Part shown: positions 1 through 10,857 of the stretch, one piece after another
Layout: every line of letters begins with the position of its first letter
Numbering within the stretch: position 1 is the stretch's first letter
Program-made: the position numbers and the translations under genes
The notes under the pieces: model-generated
The model's database searches: none
The model's input: only the letters and a program-made list of their open reading frames with translations
Told to the model about the DNA's origin: nothing
Assembly: GCA_037783415.1 (NCBI GenBank)
Contig: JAZGTN010000118.1
Span: 496,001 to 560,000 of the forward strand
Length of the DNA: 64,000 nucleotides
Source: Leptasterias polaris
Lineage: Eukaryota; Echinodermata; Asteroidea; Forcipulatida; Asteriidae
Direction: 5' to 3'

Positions 1-599
1 CTGACTGCCTCGAATTGGTATTATTTCAAAGAAAAGTGAGGAAAATGGCAGAGCAACCATAGCAGGTTTGACGTCCCCAGCTTTCTACTGAATAGCTAAG
101 TCGACATTCGTCACTCACACCCTCTCAACACCTAACGACTCAAAGCTCTCTCTGGTGATAATCCTTACCAATTCCGGGATGCTTAACTACCCTCAATCTT
201 CCCGCATCTACCGTGATGCGTTTCGTTTCGTCTCCTCATCGCGTCACCACAACTCCTATGCCAATTCACTGCGTGGTTATCTCGGCTGAACCATACACGC
301 ATAACATTGCACTTTTGACTTGATTAAACTTTTATTCCGTGGCATAACGGCAAAGCTCTGGTCTGCGCTGGCTCTCCTCGCGGCATGTCTTTCAGCAAGC
401 TCGGGGCATTACATGAACTATTTCAGATGGGAGCATCGCGTGAGTCCAACGCCTCAGTCGGAACCGTTGAGAGAGGTCTAGCTGATGGTAGTGACGGAGC
501 AAACTTTTGTCATAAAAATATCGGTATTTCTAAAGATGATACCGGTATATAAGATTATAGTTGAAAGATATAAAGATCAGGTAGGCTAGTAATACCAAA
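1..599. other. Upstream flank, no supported gene
   Basis: This stretch is somewhat richer in GC than its surroundings. It holds a 55-residue open frame at 385-552 (+). It also holds a second plus-strand frame, open from about 302, which reads through a hydrophobic Ala/Leu-rich segment to a GTGAGT donor-like site at 440-445. That second frame has no ATG before the hydrophobic part, so it could only be an internal or terminal exon piece. I recognise no family in either frame and treat the region as non-coding or unresolved. Confidence 0.3.
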
Positions 600-717
600 C
601 CGTATCGATAATAATAATAATAATAATATTTAAAATTTATATTGCGCCCCTTACATACAAAATGATCAAAGGCGCAGAACACATGTTAAAAAGCACATAA
701 TGGAAGAAAAGGACAAA

Positions 718-726
718 GAAAAAAAG

Positions 727-769
<43 letters not shown>

Positions 770-774
770 AAAAA
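718..774. repeat. Poly(A)-rich homopolymer tract
   Basis: An almost pure adenine run with a few G interruptions on the plus strand. It lies inside the 3' untranslated part of the LINE, where it reads as poly(T) on the element's sense strand. It is therefore not the element's own poly(A) tail; the tail proper is the TTA/ATT repeat at about 609-630. It may be a later expansion or a small insertion. Confidence 0.9.
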
Positions 775-975
775 GACTGGTCACCAGGCCAGCGCCCAAA
801 CTAAAGTATGGGGATACGTCTGTCCCGCCAACAGAGAACTAATAGTACTTATTACATAGGCCTATCCCTGCTGGCATCGGTAATGTTTTGACCTTTTCAG
901 GAGACAGACGCCTTTAACCCTATTTATGCTAAAAATCTAAACTAACTGACAAGGTGACCATAGAAGAAAGACACA

Positions 976-2703
976 CTAAAAAGCGGCTTTAAAAAGATAG
1001 GTTTTTATATTACATTTAAAAGAGGTAAGTTTCTGTTCGCTACGTATATGAAACGGTAGCGCATTCCAAAGCTTAGGGGCTGCCACAGAAAAAGCCCTAT
1101 CACCAAATGTAGTCAACATTTTACCAGAAGGATAATCCAAGAAAATACCATTATTCCCTGACCTAAGTTGATATGAAGATACCTTCCGGATGGAAACAAG
1201 ATCCTGTAAATACTTTGGAGAAAGACCATGAAGAGCTTTAAAGGTCAACAAAAGGATTTTAAAATTAATCCTGTACGAAACAGGCAACCAATGTAATTGA
1301 CGAATTATAGGTGTAATGTGTTCAAACCGGTGTGTGTTAGTAACAATTCTGGCTGCAGCGTTTTGAACCCTTTGTAGTTTAGCTATCTGTGACTTTGGCA
1401 GACCATACAAAAGGCCATTACAATAATCAAGACGACTAGTCACAAATGCATGAATTAGTTTTAAAAGAGAGTCTTGTGTTAGGAATTGACTAATGCGTTT
1501 GATGTTGTGAAGATGAAAAAAAGCTGCAGAGCAAGCTTTATTGATGTGGGTGTTCATTGTAAGTTCAGAATCAAACCATGACCCTAAATTACGAACACAT
1601 GTTGTAGGAAAAACTTTAGCATCACCTATCATGATATTGGAAATATTAATTTTCTGCAACTGCTGCTTTGATCCGATGATCAAAAATTCACTCTTAGCAT
1701 CATTAATTAGAAGCCGGTCATGCAACATCCATTGCCTGATGTCCCCAATGCAGTCTTCCATTATAGTTACAGCAGCTTGACAAAATTTATCGTCCGGTCT
1801 AAAAGATAAATACAGCTGAGTGTCATCCGCATAACAATGAACATCAGGCAGATGACGCTCAACGATGTCAAACAATTTAGAGGCATAGACAAGGAATAAA
1901 AATGGTCCTAAGCAGGATCCCTGAGGCACACCACAGTTGATGTTAAACTTTTCTGATAAGGTACCCTGAATAGAAACACGTTGACTTCTATCCAACAAAT
2001 AAGATGAAAACCAATCAAGGGCCTTGCCAGTGACTCCAAATTTAGACTGCAGACGTTTCAATAAAATGGCGTGATCAACAGTATCGAACGCTGCACTCAG
2101 GTCTAAAAGGATAAGCAGAATAACATGTTGGGAATTCATCCTCATCAATAAATCATTTTTAACCTTTATAAGAGCCGTCTCTGTACTGTGATGCTTCCGA
2201 TAAGATGATTGGAAAACCGGAAACATAGAATGTTTTGACATGTGACAATAAAGTTGGTCACAAACGGCCCTCTCAGTTAATTTAGAAATAAATTGTAAGT
2301 TACTGATTGGTCGGTAGTTTTCTAATTTCATATCGAGATTGGGTTTTTTAAGTAAAGGGCATATTAAAGCTTCTTTCCAGTCAGTAGGAAATGTACCAGA
2401 TACTAATGATGAATTTATAATGTTGGTAAGTACTGGAAGCAAAACATCCAGGCACTCACCCACAAGGTTAGTAGGCATGGGATCCAGAGCGCATGATCCC
2501 TTAGAAGAATTGACAACAAGCTGTTTTACCTGTGACTCGGTTAATGGTATAAAACTATCAAACAGGATTTTACTGGACATTGTTTCAGATGTAAAAGATA
2601 ACGTTCTGTCAACAGAGGTTGAAACTTCCAAGTCATCAAGTTTAGCATGAATATTAGATATTTTCTGTACAAAAAAGCTACCCATATCATTAGCAAGAGT
2701 CAT
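976..2703 (-). CDS. Reverse transcriptase of CR1/L2-like LINE (partial)
   Basis: The frame encodes 575 residues of a non-LTR reverse transcriptase, the enzyme that copies the element's RNA into DNA at a nicked target. Visible motifs in order are CPLLKKP (about 115-121), YRPISNL (130-136), LDLSAAFDTVDH (200-211) with the first catalytic Asp, GVPQGS (258-263) and YADDTQLY (291-298) with the catalytic Asp pair. A thumb and C-terminal region follows, with a LDYCNGLLYG block and a KLWNALP block near the end. The first ATG is probably not the true start: the frame stays open to about 2900 and the extra residues still look like the segment between endonuclease and reverse transcriptase. The endonuclease is missing, so the copy is dead on arrival although its catalytic motifs are intact. 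The uninterrupted frame suggests a fairly young insertion. Confidence 0.85.
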   Translation of the reverse strand: MTLANDMGSFFVQKISNIHAKLDDLEVSTSVDRTLSFTSETMSSKILFDSFIPLTESQVKQLVVNSSKGSCALDPMPTNLVGECLDVLLPVLTNIINSSLVSGTFPTDWKEALICPLLKKPNLDMKLENYRPISNLQFISKLTERAVCDQLYCHMSKHSMFPVFQSSYRKHHSTETALIKVKNDLLMRMNSQHVILLILLDLSAAFDTVDHAILLKRLQSKFGVTGKALDWFSSYLLDRSQRVSIQGTLSEKFNINCGVPQGSCLGPFLFLVYASKLFDIVERHLPDVHCYADDTQLYLSFRPDDKFCQAAVTIMEDCIGDIRQWMLHDRLLINDAKSEFLIIGSKQQLQKINISNIMIGDAKVFPTTCVRNLGSWFDSELTMNTHINKACSAAFFHLHNIKRISQFLTQDSLLKLIHAFVTSRLDYCNGLLYGLPKSQIAKLQRVQNAAARIVTNTHRFEHITPIIRQLHWLPVSYRINFKILLLTFKALHGLSPKYLQDLVSIRKVSSYQLRSGNNGIFLDYPSGKMLTTFGDRAFSVAAPKLWNALPFHIRSEQKLTSFKCNIKTYLFKAAF

Positions 2704-2890
2704 TTTATCTTTAAAAGGTGGATATAGGACGTCATCACAATGCCCAAGCAGCTTTTTAGATGCTCTAAATAATTTCCTCTGGTCGGAACTATTACTTTCG
2801 ATAAAGTCTTTGTAGAAATTGCAACGAGCTTTATTAAGAAGAAAGGTTACCTTATTTCTTATAAGCTTATATGCTGAAAGATCAGAAAAT

Positions 2891-3422
2891 ATTACAGCTA
2901 GCGCGGAAAGCTAAAACACCAATATTACTTTTCCACAGTGATGAAAAGCACAAAACACACTGTAACTTAATAACAACCGCTCTTGCAATCGCTGTAATTA
3001 ATCGGCCGTATGAATGACCACGCTGTGATTGATTGTCTTTATGGTGTATATTCTTCTCGGTACATTGCCTTAGGAGTAGGGTACTTCCGGAGTACCATGT
3101 TTCACCCTCGGCCCTTAACACATTAAACCTGGGTTAAGTAATTGATTTTGAATTGAAACCTTAAATGGTTGTAATTATGAAATTTGGTCTTTGATGTTTG
3201 CTCAAGAGGCAATTTTATGATAAATTGTGAATTATGAATGGTGATATGGAATCAGTAGATCAGATTTTCAATGGAAGTTGATTCCAAATCTGGACAATCC
3301 GATGAAGAAACAAATAATTCTTAGGAAAAGAGTCGAGTGGCTGAACGGCCTTGATCATCTTTTGACAAAACTAATCTTTTAATATTCATGTTGATTTGAC
3401 CAATTTTACTTTAAAGCATTAA
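2891..3422. other. Non-coding interval
   Basis: I see no gene here. A short hairpin, GGTACT-TCCGG-AGTACC, lies near 3077-3094. The rest is AT-rich single-copy-looking sequence. Confidence 0.5.
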
Positions 3423-3854
3423 TACATTAAAAACCCTTGCTTCAGAATTGATCTTGATCCCGGTTCCAAGGAGGCCCGAACCATTTTTGGGGTCACAATG
3501 ACCTGGAAGGTGGTTTTACTAATAATAGGCCTTATGCATTGACGTCATCAAACCGCCATCTTAGAGGTAAAACTACGACGAAACAATGGAAAACGTGCAG
3601 CTATGTACGCGTGGCGCACATTATCAGCCAATGAGATACCTCCTTTTGACCTCTCGCCGAGGGCGCTTTACACAAATGACGTCATGTGCATAAGGTCTAT
3701 TAAACAAATTGGATTTTCGCTCTTATTCTGCGTCAGTTTGACCCATTTCAAAGTTATTTTGTCATAAACTCCAGTTCACACTGACCCATAACTAGGTTAT
3801 ATCTCAATGTAATCGGAACCGAGTCAATTCTAACACGGGAGTCTTTAGAGTGTA
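3423..3854. repeat. Dispersed repeat with GGGTCA/TTTGACCC boxes, interrupted by a MITE
   Basis: The left part (CCCTTGCTTCAGAATTGAT, then a CCGGTTCCA box) matches a second copy at 42564-42775, which has AAAACACCCGTTCAGAATTG and a CCGGGTTGCA box at the same spacing. The right part ends TCTTTAGAGTGTA, which is the reverse complement of a TACACTCTAAAGA-type end, so the repeat appears to have loosely inverted termini. A TTTGACCC box occurs near 3738. The middle is occupied by the nested element at 3525-3700. A further ACTCTAAAAA end at about 3958 suggests another copy begins there. Confidence 0.5.
3525..3700. mobile_element. 176-bp MITE with TGACGTCA near both ends
   Basis: The ends are inverted: ATAGGCCTTATGCATTGACG on the left against ATAGACCTTATGCACATGAC on the complement of the right. 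Each end contains the perfect palindrome TGACGTCA. A TA dinucleotide flanks both sides (3523-3524 and 3701-3702), which fits a Tc1/mariner-type target duplication. A diverged second copy lies at 25597-25770 and shares the internal blocks AAACAATGGAAA, CCAATGAG and CTTTTGACCTCT. It is too short to encode a transposase. It is inserted in the repeat at 3423-3854. Confidence 0.6.
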
Positions 3855-4541
3855 AATCAATTTGTTCTTAAGGAATAAGGTAATAATGTCAATAGGTTCA
3901 ACCAATGGTTGGTCCCAGCATACAAAAAGGTCAAACCAATTAAACGTACCCGTCCTGCACTCTAAAAAGCCGACCATATACTCGAAAAATTATCATGAGT
4001 TTAAACAGACTGACCTTGCCACTGTGCGGTAAAAAGTTTCTGTACTTAAAATGCAAGCCTCCATCTGGGGACTAACTATCGAGAGTGTGAATGGAGCCAC
4101 GATGGAAGATACAGGGTTTGCTTTCGGTTGTTGATTTTCAGCGATAATTCGATACTCTTTTGCTTGACTGGCCTGTTCACTCCAAGTGGCTGTTATCGTA
4201 TAATACTAATAGCTTAAAGGGGCACACCGGTTACCTGTTTATGTAATTTATTAGTCATGTAGAATCAAAGACAATTGTTTCTAGATGGTTTTTATATTTT
4301 TGTTATACAAAAATATAACGTAATTAACGAGAAATGACCGAAAAAAACAAAAGCGGTCAAAGGTCACCGTATACGCTTTACCAGCCGTTGCAAGTGTCAA
4401 ATTTACGAGATACATGCTATGCAATGTTGCAAGTAGACTGGTGCTTTGTTTATGTAAGTGTTTTACTACGACAAGGCATGAGGATCCAGTCCACGTTATC
4501 CATCTGAAAGTGTTTATAAACAACGGACACGGTAACCAGTC

Positions 4542-4657
4542 AACTCGTCCCCGGCAAACTCGCCAATTACAAAGTCCCCCAACTACAAAGTCGCCCCCTA
4601 GCAAAGTCGCCCCTTACATACAAACTCGTCCCCTCTCAAAGTCGCCCCTCACAAAGG
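4542..4657 (+). repeat. Degenerate minisatellite, CAAAGTCGCCCC units
   Basis: Six to seven degenerate units of 15-19 bases occur in a row, each with a core like CAAAGTCGCCCC or CAAACTCGTCCC. The array stops just before the second minisatellite. Short open frames across it are a by-product of the periodicity. Confidence 0.75.
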
Positions 4658-4684
4658 AATGTAACAAATTGGTGTGATTGGACT

Positions 4685-5170
4685 TCAGGGGAACGAAAGC
4701 TATCTTAAGGGAACAAAAGCTATCTTGTGGGAACGAAAGAGGAATTCTGGGGAACAAAATCTCATTGCGAGAGAGCGGGAGTGTATTTTTAGTGAGCGAT
4801 AGCATATTTCGGGCAAAAAATTCAAAGTCTTATTTCGAGGAATCGAAAGCTTTTTTTTAGGGAACGAAATCTCCTTTCGAGGGACAGAAAGCGTTTTTTA
4901 GGGAAGGAAAGCATATTTCGAGCGAACAAAAGTATATTTCTTGCGAACAAAATCATATTTCGAGGAAACGAATGCGTATTTCTGGGGAACTTAATCGTAG
5001 TTCGGGGGAAAGAAACCGTGTTCAAGGGAACGCGAACCTGTTTTCTAGAAATAATCTCATTTCGTTACCTAGAAAAACACACTGCGTTCTCAAAATGAAA
5101 AATAATTTGTTGTGAGACAAAATTATATTTTCATCGAATTAAATAATATTTTGAGGAAACGAAATGATTT
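4685..5170 (+). repeat. Degenerate 20-21-bp minisatellite, GGGAACGAAAGC units
   Basis: Cores of the type GGGAACGAAAGCATATTTCG recur at about 4691, 4711, 4731, 4752, 4840, 4862, 4883 and 4903 and continue in decayed form to about 5165. The period is 20-21 bases. Several short open frames on both strands here (Arg/Phe/Ser/Leu-rich) are readings of this repeat and not genes. Confidence 0.8.
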
Positions 5171-5860
5171 TGTTCGAATTTTGTGTGTCGAATTTTGTGT
5201 GCAACAGAAATTTCAAGGGAGGTTGTTTTTTCCACCTTTTAATTGTTAAATTCTTTTTCACTTGTCCCTTCAGGGGCTCCGTTTTGGGGTGGGTTTTTTG
5301 GGGAGGCTTGTTTTGGGGGAATTGTTTGTCACAAATTTTGTTTAAACTAGTTGTACCGTCAATATAAAAGTGGTATTCCTATGTATTGACATAAATCTTA
5401 TTTAATTACCAAGAAATTCGGTACAAATCGGGTCAAGGAACGTACACAGAGCATTAGCTTCGATCAGCGAGGTGTACCGACTAGCAAACCCGCAATAACA
5501 ACAACGTAGTTGGTGGTCTGGCTCCCTACCCCTCCCACATGTTCATGAGCTTCCAGGTACAGCTATCTCTTGGCTACAATGGGTTTCCGTCGTGGCGAGA
5601 TACTCTGCTTGCAGAGCGACGCGACTGCCCCTGGTGTTACGTGTACCTAGCCCCACGCTGTGCACTGTAAGACACGCTTCCGTTGCTCGGACTCTCTTAA
5701 ATAAAATCTCACGTTCGACTTTTTTGTATTATTTACAACTTGTATCCATAATTTGAATACGTATTTTTGTGTGTCAAATACTCATTAATTCTTGTTAAAA
5801 AACAGAGTTGAATTCGGTGCAGTAATTAATTTTTATACGGCTGGAAGTAAAACTAACTCC

Positions 5861-5918
5861 GAAGATCACGAGGGTTATCCGAACCAAAAAAGTGGTTCGG
5901 ATAACCCATGTGACCTTC
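5861..5918. repeat. Strong hairpin, 15-bp perfect core
   Basis: GGGTTATCCGAACCA at 5872-5886 and its exact complement at 5893-5907 are separated by a 6-base loop. The pairing extends outward to about 26 bases per arm with three mismatches. It lies about 145 bases inside the right end of the candidate TTAA element. Confidence 0.8.
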
Positions 5919-6063
5919 GTTTTTTTGAAAAATGCTCAAAAACGACCAAAATTGATGGTTTCTTTTAGGAACCGTTCTTCTCCATTCCTGGAAGACCTTT
6001 GGAGACATGTTTTAGTCTATTTTGTAGCCAAAATAGCCCAACTAAGCCGGTGTGTCCCTTTAA

Positions 6064-9000
6064 ATTCTCATAACTTGGTCTGACAGAACCTAGTACGGTA
6101 ATGTCAAATGGAGGACGAGGTCGATGGTGTACGTGACTCTCTGCTATAGTCGTGTCAAAAACCTTTTTATCCTTAAATCTCGTTTAACCAATCCAAGACT
6201 GGAATAAATTCTTTATTAATTGATGCTGATTTGTGACAACTTTGTTTTATACAGTCTGTCGTTAAGGTATGTTCACTTCTTGAAGTGCCCATATAATGGA
6301 CATGTAGTTTACCCTTCAATGAAATGGAACGACAACTTTAGTATTGAGTTTATTCATGTTATCACGTCAAATCAAAAGTATAGCTGAGTAAACAAAAACT
6401 GAAGGGACAATTCAACAATAGTATCTCGACACGTGATCTCAAAAGGACTTTTAATTCAGAGAACCACGAGTGACTCCATTTGGGAGAAAATGTCAATTTC
6501 AAAGATAACTAGTTGAGATAAAAGCAGTCGCTAATTCTTGCATGAAAAACGTCTTTTAGCTTACGAGAGTACGACTATCGCAGTCCAAAACTCTTGACCT
6601 TGAACTTCGATATTTTTGACCGTGGGCTCATTGTAAAGTTCACTGTTTACTTTCAAAGATAATCCCAGAACGAGTTCATTGACATTGAACTTTTTTAATA
6701 TAAGTTTTCATAACTTTTTCAAGTTCAGTCGTTACATACTTTAATTCCCCTCTTAACAGTGATCTTAAAATGCATTAAGAAGATAAAGCGTAGCCGGTAA
6801 AAGAATAACAAACTGAAAAACAACCTTCCTCAATTCAATAGAAGATAAAAACAAAACCACAAAATTAATACTTCCCCTGCCAGCCTCAATATTTTATTAT
6901 ATATATATATTTTTTGATTTCATACACCCATGGGGTGAGATAAGTCTACCATCGCACTGTTCAGATCAACTAACTTAAATTCAACCGCCTTGTATTCGTT
7001 CCCTCCCGTAACAAAACATGAGGTCCATAACACTCAGGCTTTTAGACAACCCCCAAAATGCGCAAATCTTAACAATCTTATCTGGTCATTTTGCTTGAAA
7101 TTAAGTAACAGCGCCCATCACTCAAGGATCGACTGATTCACCACGGCATGTAGTTTTTTCCCCAACTGAGGGAACTCCTGACGACATAGCCTTTACGATG
7201 AGGTTAGTTTTGTATTAATAATCTGTCACATGACGGAAAGAGTGGAATCCAGACGATGACAGTGTGTATAAGGGTCTGGGGATGAGCCTCTCGTAATCAG
7301 CTGAGAGTGATATGTACACATCGTGCTGCGGGGAGCACTGTGGGTGAAAGGATAAGGATCATTCAGTTTAAAGAAATGGTGTCTGGAAAGAGAACATGAT
7401 GTCAAGAAACATGCGGGGGATTTACCCGCGGGGATATCATCCGGCAGTCATCGAATATGATTTGTTATAATTATTATTTGGACAGTGAACATTGTATCTT
7501 CCAAGGAATCAGTCAAAATGCACCAAACTGTAGTTGATTATATGTAACGTTGCTGGGTGGGAGTAGATTTTAATAACACATGGCGTAATGGCTTTCATGT
7601 GTAATCTTCATTTATTTTATTTATTTTCTCTTCTTTTTTTACTTTTACCTTTAGTATTAGTTTGTACTATTTGCTGTTGATAACGTCCGTGCACCGGGTT
7701 CAAAATCCGTGCACCGTTAATTATTCGTTTTGAGAGCGGAGGATATTACTTCATTACATACATTTAAGGAATACCACTTAATCGTCAAAATGTTCAAAAT
7801 GATCTACTTTTAGTTCCATTCCGTTGCAGCAACGTCTGGATAAATCGAACTTAAAGCTATAGTGTCAACCACACCTGAGGGGCTTGCATAACGTGCGTCA
7901 GCTGAAATCATTGCAGAGATAAATAATTCATGGGATTCTTTATAGGTCCGCGTATTTCTTGAAGTAAAGGACAGGCCGCCTCAGCGTTGATTTGAAACCA
8001 GCGAGTGTTGGGGCAGGTTGCACTGTATTGACACGCTGTTACAATGGGAGGGTAATGGAGCTTGATTATCCGTTAAGGGAGCAATATAAATCAATCATTG
8101 GGAATTTTGTAGCGGTGGAATACGAGAGACAGTTGAGTATTTATCTCGACTTTAGAGGGTAAAAATAGACGTCGAATGCAAGGTTTGGTTTAAATTAAGA
8201 TTTTCGTGATTTGAAGTAAGATGAGACTCAAACTATCAAGACACAAAATACACAATGGATGATGTAATCTGAGGCAGCTTTTCATTTATTTCAAAATAAG
8301 GTTGTTGTTGTTGTTGTTTTTGTGTGTTATTTTCCTTTTGCTCGTTTTGTTTGTTGGGACGATTGTTCATTTGTTTGTTTGGTTTATGCCTTCACTTTGT
8401 TATTCTGCAGCACCGTTGGCAGTGATTGTAACATTTCGAGATTTACGACTGGGAACAATTTTCAGATCATGTACTGGAAAAAGGGGAAAAATTAATATTG
8501 CAAGGATGTCAAGAGGAGGTCAAGTGCTTATGAGAGAGAGGGGAAAGAACAAAAACACGGAGTACCAGAATACGTTTACTGTAACTAGCTTTACGGAAGT
8601 TTTGAATATTCTGTTTTTCCATTTCCCCTCCCCGAAATTACAGATTTAAAACACCAAGTACCATTTTTTTCAGATTGAGTCGATTCGGACAATGATCAGT
8701 AGATTGTTTTTGTAATGGAGATGTTATTTTTCCCAATCTTCGGATTATCTTTAATTTGTTACCTGGCATTTATTTTTACAGGCAAACATTGTTATGTGGT
8801 TCAATAACATTATATACACCTATCTACTACATTGATGGAGATTGAAATTACCGATGACAAATAAAAAGATCATTTATCACGCTGTAATGCTTTCATTTCA
8901 AATGATCCAGAAATAGAAATAGTTTATAAGGTCTGAAATACGGAAAGTGCCTTGGCCATGATGCCCTACACTATTTGCTACAGTCTACTGCCTCTAGTGA

Positions 9001-10763
9001 ACTTCATCATGTTCACCAATTTCTCTTTTTTATGATTCTCTCGGGATTAATTCATGGAGGGGGAAAGGAAGTGAAGAGGAAGATATAGTCTCTGTCAAAT
9101 AAGACGAAGGTGGAAACAGCCTGGCAAGGGAGTTTCAACGCTCAGAGGCACTTCCATCCCACATAATAAAAAAAAAAACTCAATTATAAACCTGAAACTA
9201 AGACTACAATCAGGCCACCTTAAGGGTGGAGGGAAGATGTGCAGAAACCTAGCCTGGGACTGGAGACTTCTCTTGGGGTGATTAGGCACCAAGGGAAATC
9301 CAGGCTTTGTCAGATGGCACATATTAAAGTTCCTGGTTTAGTGCACGTAATAAGTGTCATATTTCTTAATAAGTTAGTGAGTCTTGGGTGTATTGAGTTT
9401 CAAATCAAGATGATCATGTTTATCATGTTATTAACTGGCTGAGTTTGCGGCGATGGTTTTCATTTTTATTTCATTTTTTTTTTTTTTTTTTCAGGATGAA
9501 AATCCAAGCTACTTAATTAGTACAACATGAAACAATTATCTCCATGTGTCAATGCAAAGGTATTAGACCACTGTGCTCACCTATTAGTGAGTGCAGCAAT
9601 ATTTCAAAAAAAATTGAATGCCTACTTACTTTAAGATTACTATTCTAGACATAGTTAACATATTTATTACTAATTTATAGACAAGTTATTTGGTTTGGGA
9701 GAATCTTCAGTTGATTATCATCGTACAAAAACAGTTTTAATTTGGAAGTTCTCTTTGGCCTATAAAAAGAAAGTGCCAACAAATCCACCAGTGAGTGAGA
9801 AGAGAGATGAGACCAGAAAACATCGCAAACTCTCAATTAATAAGATACGAAGCAGAACTATAAGCTGTGTCCCAGACCTCACTCTTTAGACCGTAAGACC
9901 CTTTCCAATTACAACGAAGCAAACATTAGAAAATAAATCTCGAATCCAAGTATTCGAAGAATTAATTGTTCACGTTGAAATAGCTGACACATCAAAAGCA
10001 TTCCGTTGCAACCGTTAGGGAAACATAGATTATAAAGACTCGCTGTTAAACCCACTCGGAACACATGTAGACAGTAACCGTTTAAACTATCGGCGCCAGA
10101 AAGCACGTGGCACAATTCCAACCGTCCTGGAAGCGAAGTCGTGGTGGGTTACTGAGGGTTATTTTTCTCCTTTACGGCATGGTGGACGTCGACAGAGATT
10201 AACCGTGCATCAAACTGCCCCGTACATTAAACTCTACTTAATGCGATCAGAATAATAAATTATTTAATTCATCGAGATAATTGTATTTTTATTAATGCTG
10301 TTGAGTGGCTAAAGATGGTTCAGGCGACCATTATGATGCGGTCTGTGACGTTTGGTTTCATCTGTACCAACTGTCGCGGTGATAGTTTCATTCAAATGCA
10401 TCAATAAGAGCTGTTATTATTTATGAATGGTGATGGAAGTGTCAGCTTCTTGTTATTATCAATTTAGTTTCATTTAACATTCGGTAAATCACTGTCAGTT
10501 TTACGATGTCTGCATATTAACCAGATAAGTGTCGTAGTCGTACATTAAATGCAATGCATTGAACTCGACTCAGTTTTGTTGCTTCGAATGTGAGGTGAAA
10601 GACGATCATAGTCGATGACGTCACACCCTACAGAGTACGGGTAATTTATTACGACAGTACATTTCAAAACAATTTAGATTTAGGAAAGGGTACAGTTTCC
10701 CAAATTGAAACTGGGAAGTGATAACACGTCAAAAACAGAATATCTGTCTGGCAAATAATTTTT
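6064..10763. other. Gene-free interval with simple repeats
   Basis: I see no supported coding sequence or known repeat over this 4.7 kb. Minor features are an AT-dinucleotide run near 6897-6910, a direct repeat of CCGTGCACCG near 7687-7716 and a T-rich tract near 9472-9490. A GTT-rich stretch near 8299-8320 gives a spurious Leu/Val-rich frame. Open frames of 60-115 residues have no recognisable domains. Confidence 0.5.
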
Positions 10764-10857
10764 GGGCTGAACAAAGACAAAATTACAAGGGCGGGACTTG
10801 AACTAACGACCTCCTGATTAAAGAGCTCCACCAACTGTGCTAAATAGCCCTAATGTC
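10764..10857 (-). repeat. tRNA-derived SINE head (family 2)
   Basis: On the minus strand the sequence reads a box-A-like TTAGCACAGTTGGTGGAGC and a box-B-like GTTAGTTCAAGTCCCGCC at tRNA spacing. A short body with TTTGTTCAGCCC follows. The same order, including TTTGTTCAACCCC, occurs at 30837-30931 on the plus strand. It is a pol III retroposon fragment and not a functional tRNA. Confidence 0.65.

Larger units (their letters stand above)
600..2890 (-). mobile_element. 5'-truncated CR1/L2-like non-LTR retrotransposon
   Basis: The element lies on the minus strand. Its 3' end is at about 603-650, where the minus strand reads a GCGC box, then an ATATAAATTT-like stretch, then a short run of TTA/ATT repeats. 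This is the usual 3' terminus of CR1/L2-type LINEs. A 3' untranslated region of roughly 330 bases follows the stop codon and contains an internal homopolymer. The reverse transcriptase frame occupies 976-2703, and related sequence continues to about 2890, where it stops abruptly. That is the normal 5' truncation left by target-primed reverse transcription. No endonuclease domain or ORF1 is present. A shorter relative sits at 41.1-41.9 kb. Assignment to the CR1/L2/Rex group within the Jockey superfamily is from motif recall. Confidence 0.85.
4214..6063. mobile_element. Candidate 1.85-kb TTAA-bounded non-autonomous element
   Basis: The left end reads TTAA-AGGGGCACACCGGTTA and the complement of the right end reads TTAA-AGGGACACACCGGCTTA, about 17 matching bases. 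Both sit directly inside a TTAA tetranucleotide, the target used by piggyBac-like and some other cut-and-paste elements. The interior has no transposase frame. It holds two adjacent minisatellites (4542-4657 and 4685-5170) and a strong hairpin near the right end (5861-5918). Alternatively the two ends could be unrelated solo termini. Confidence 0.4.

Noticed and set aside
8302..8649. 115-residue frame with a Leu/Val-rich N-terminus
   Set aside because: The start is a GTT-repeat reading, the remainder has no domain or consistent codon pattern, and no repeat or splice context supports it.
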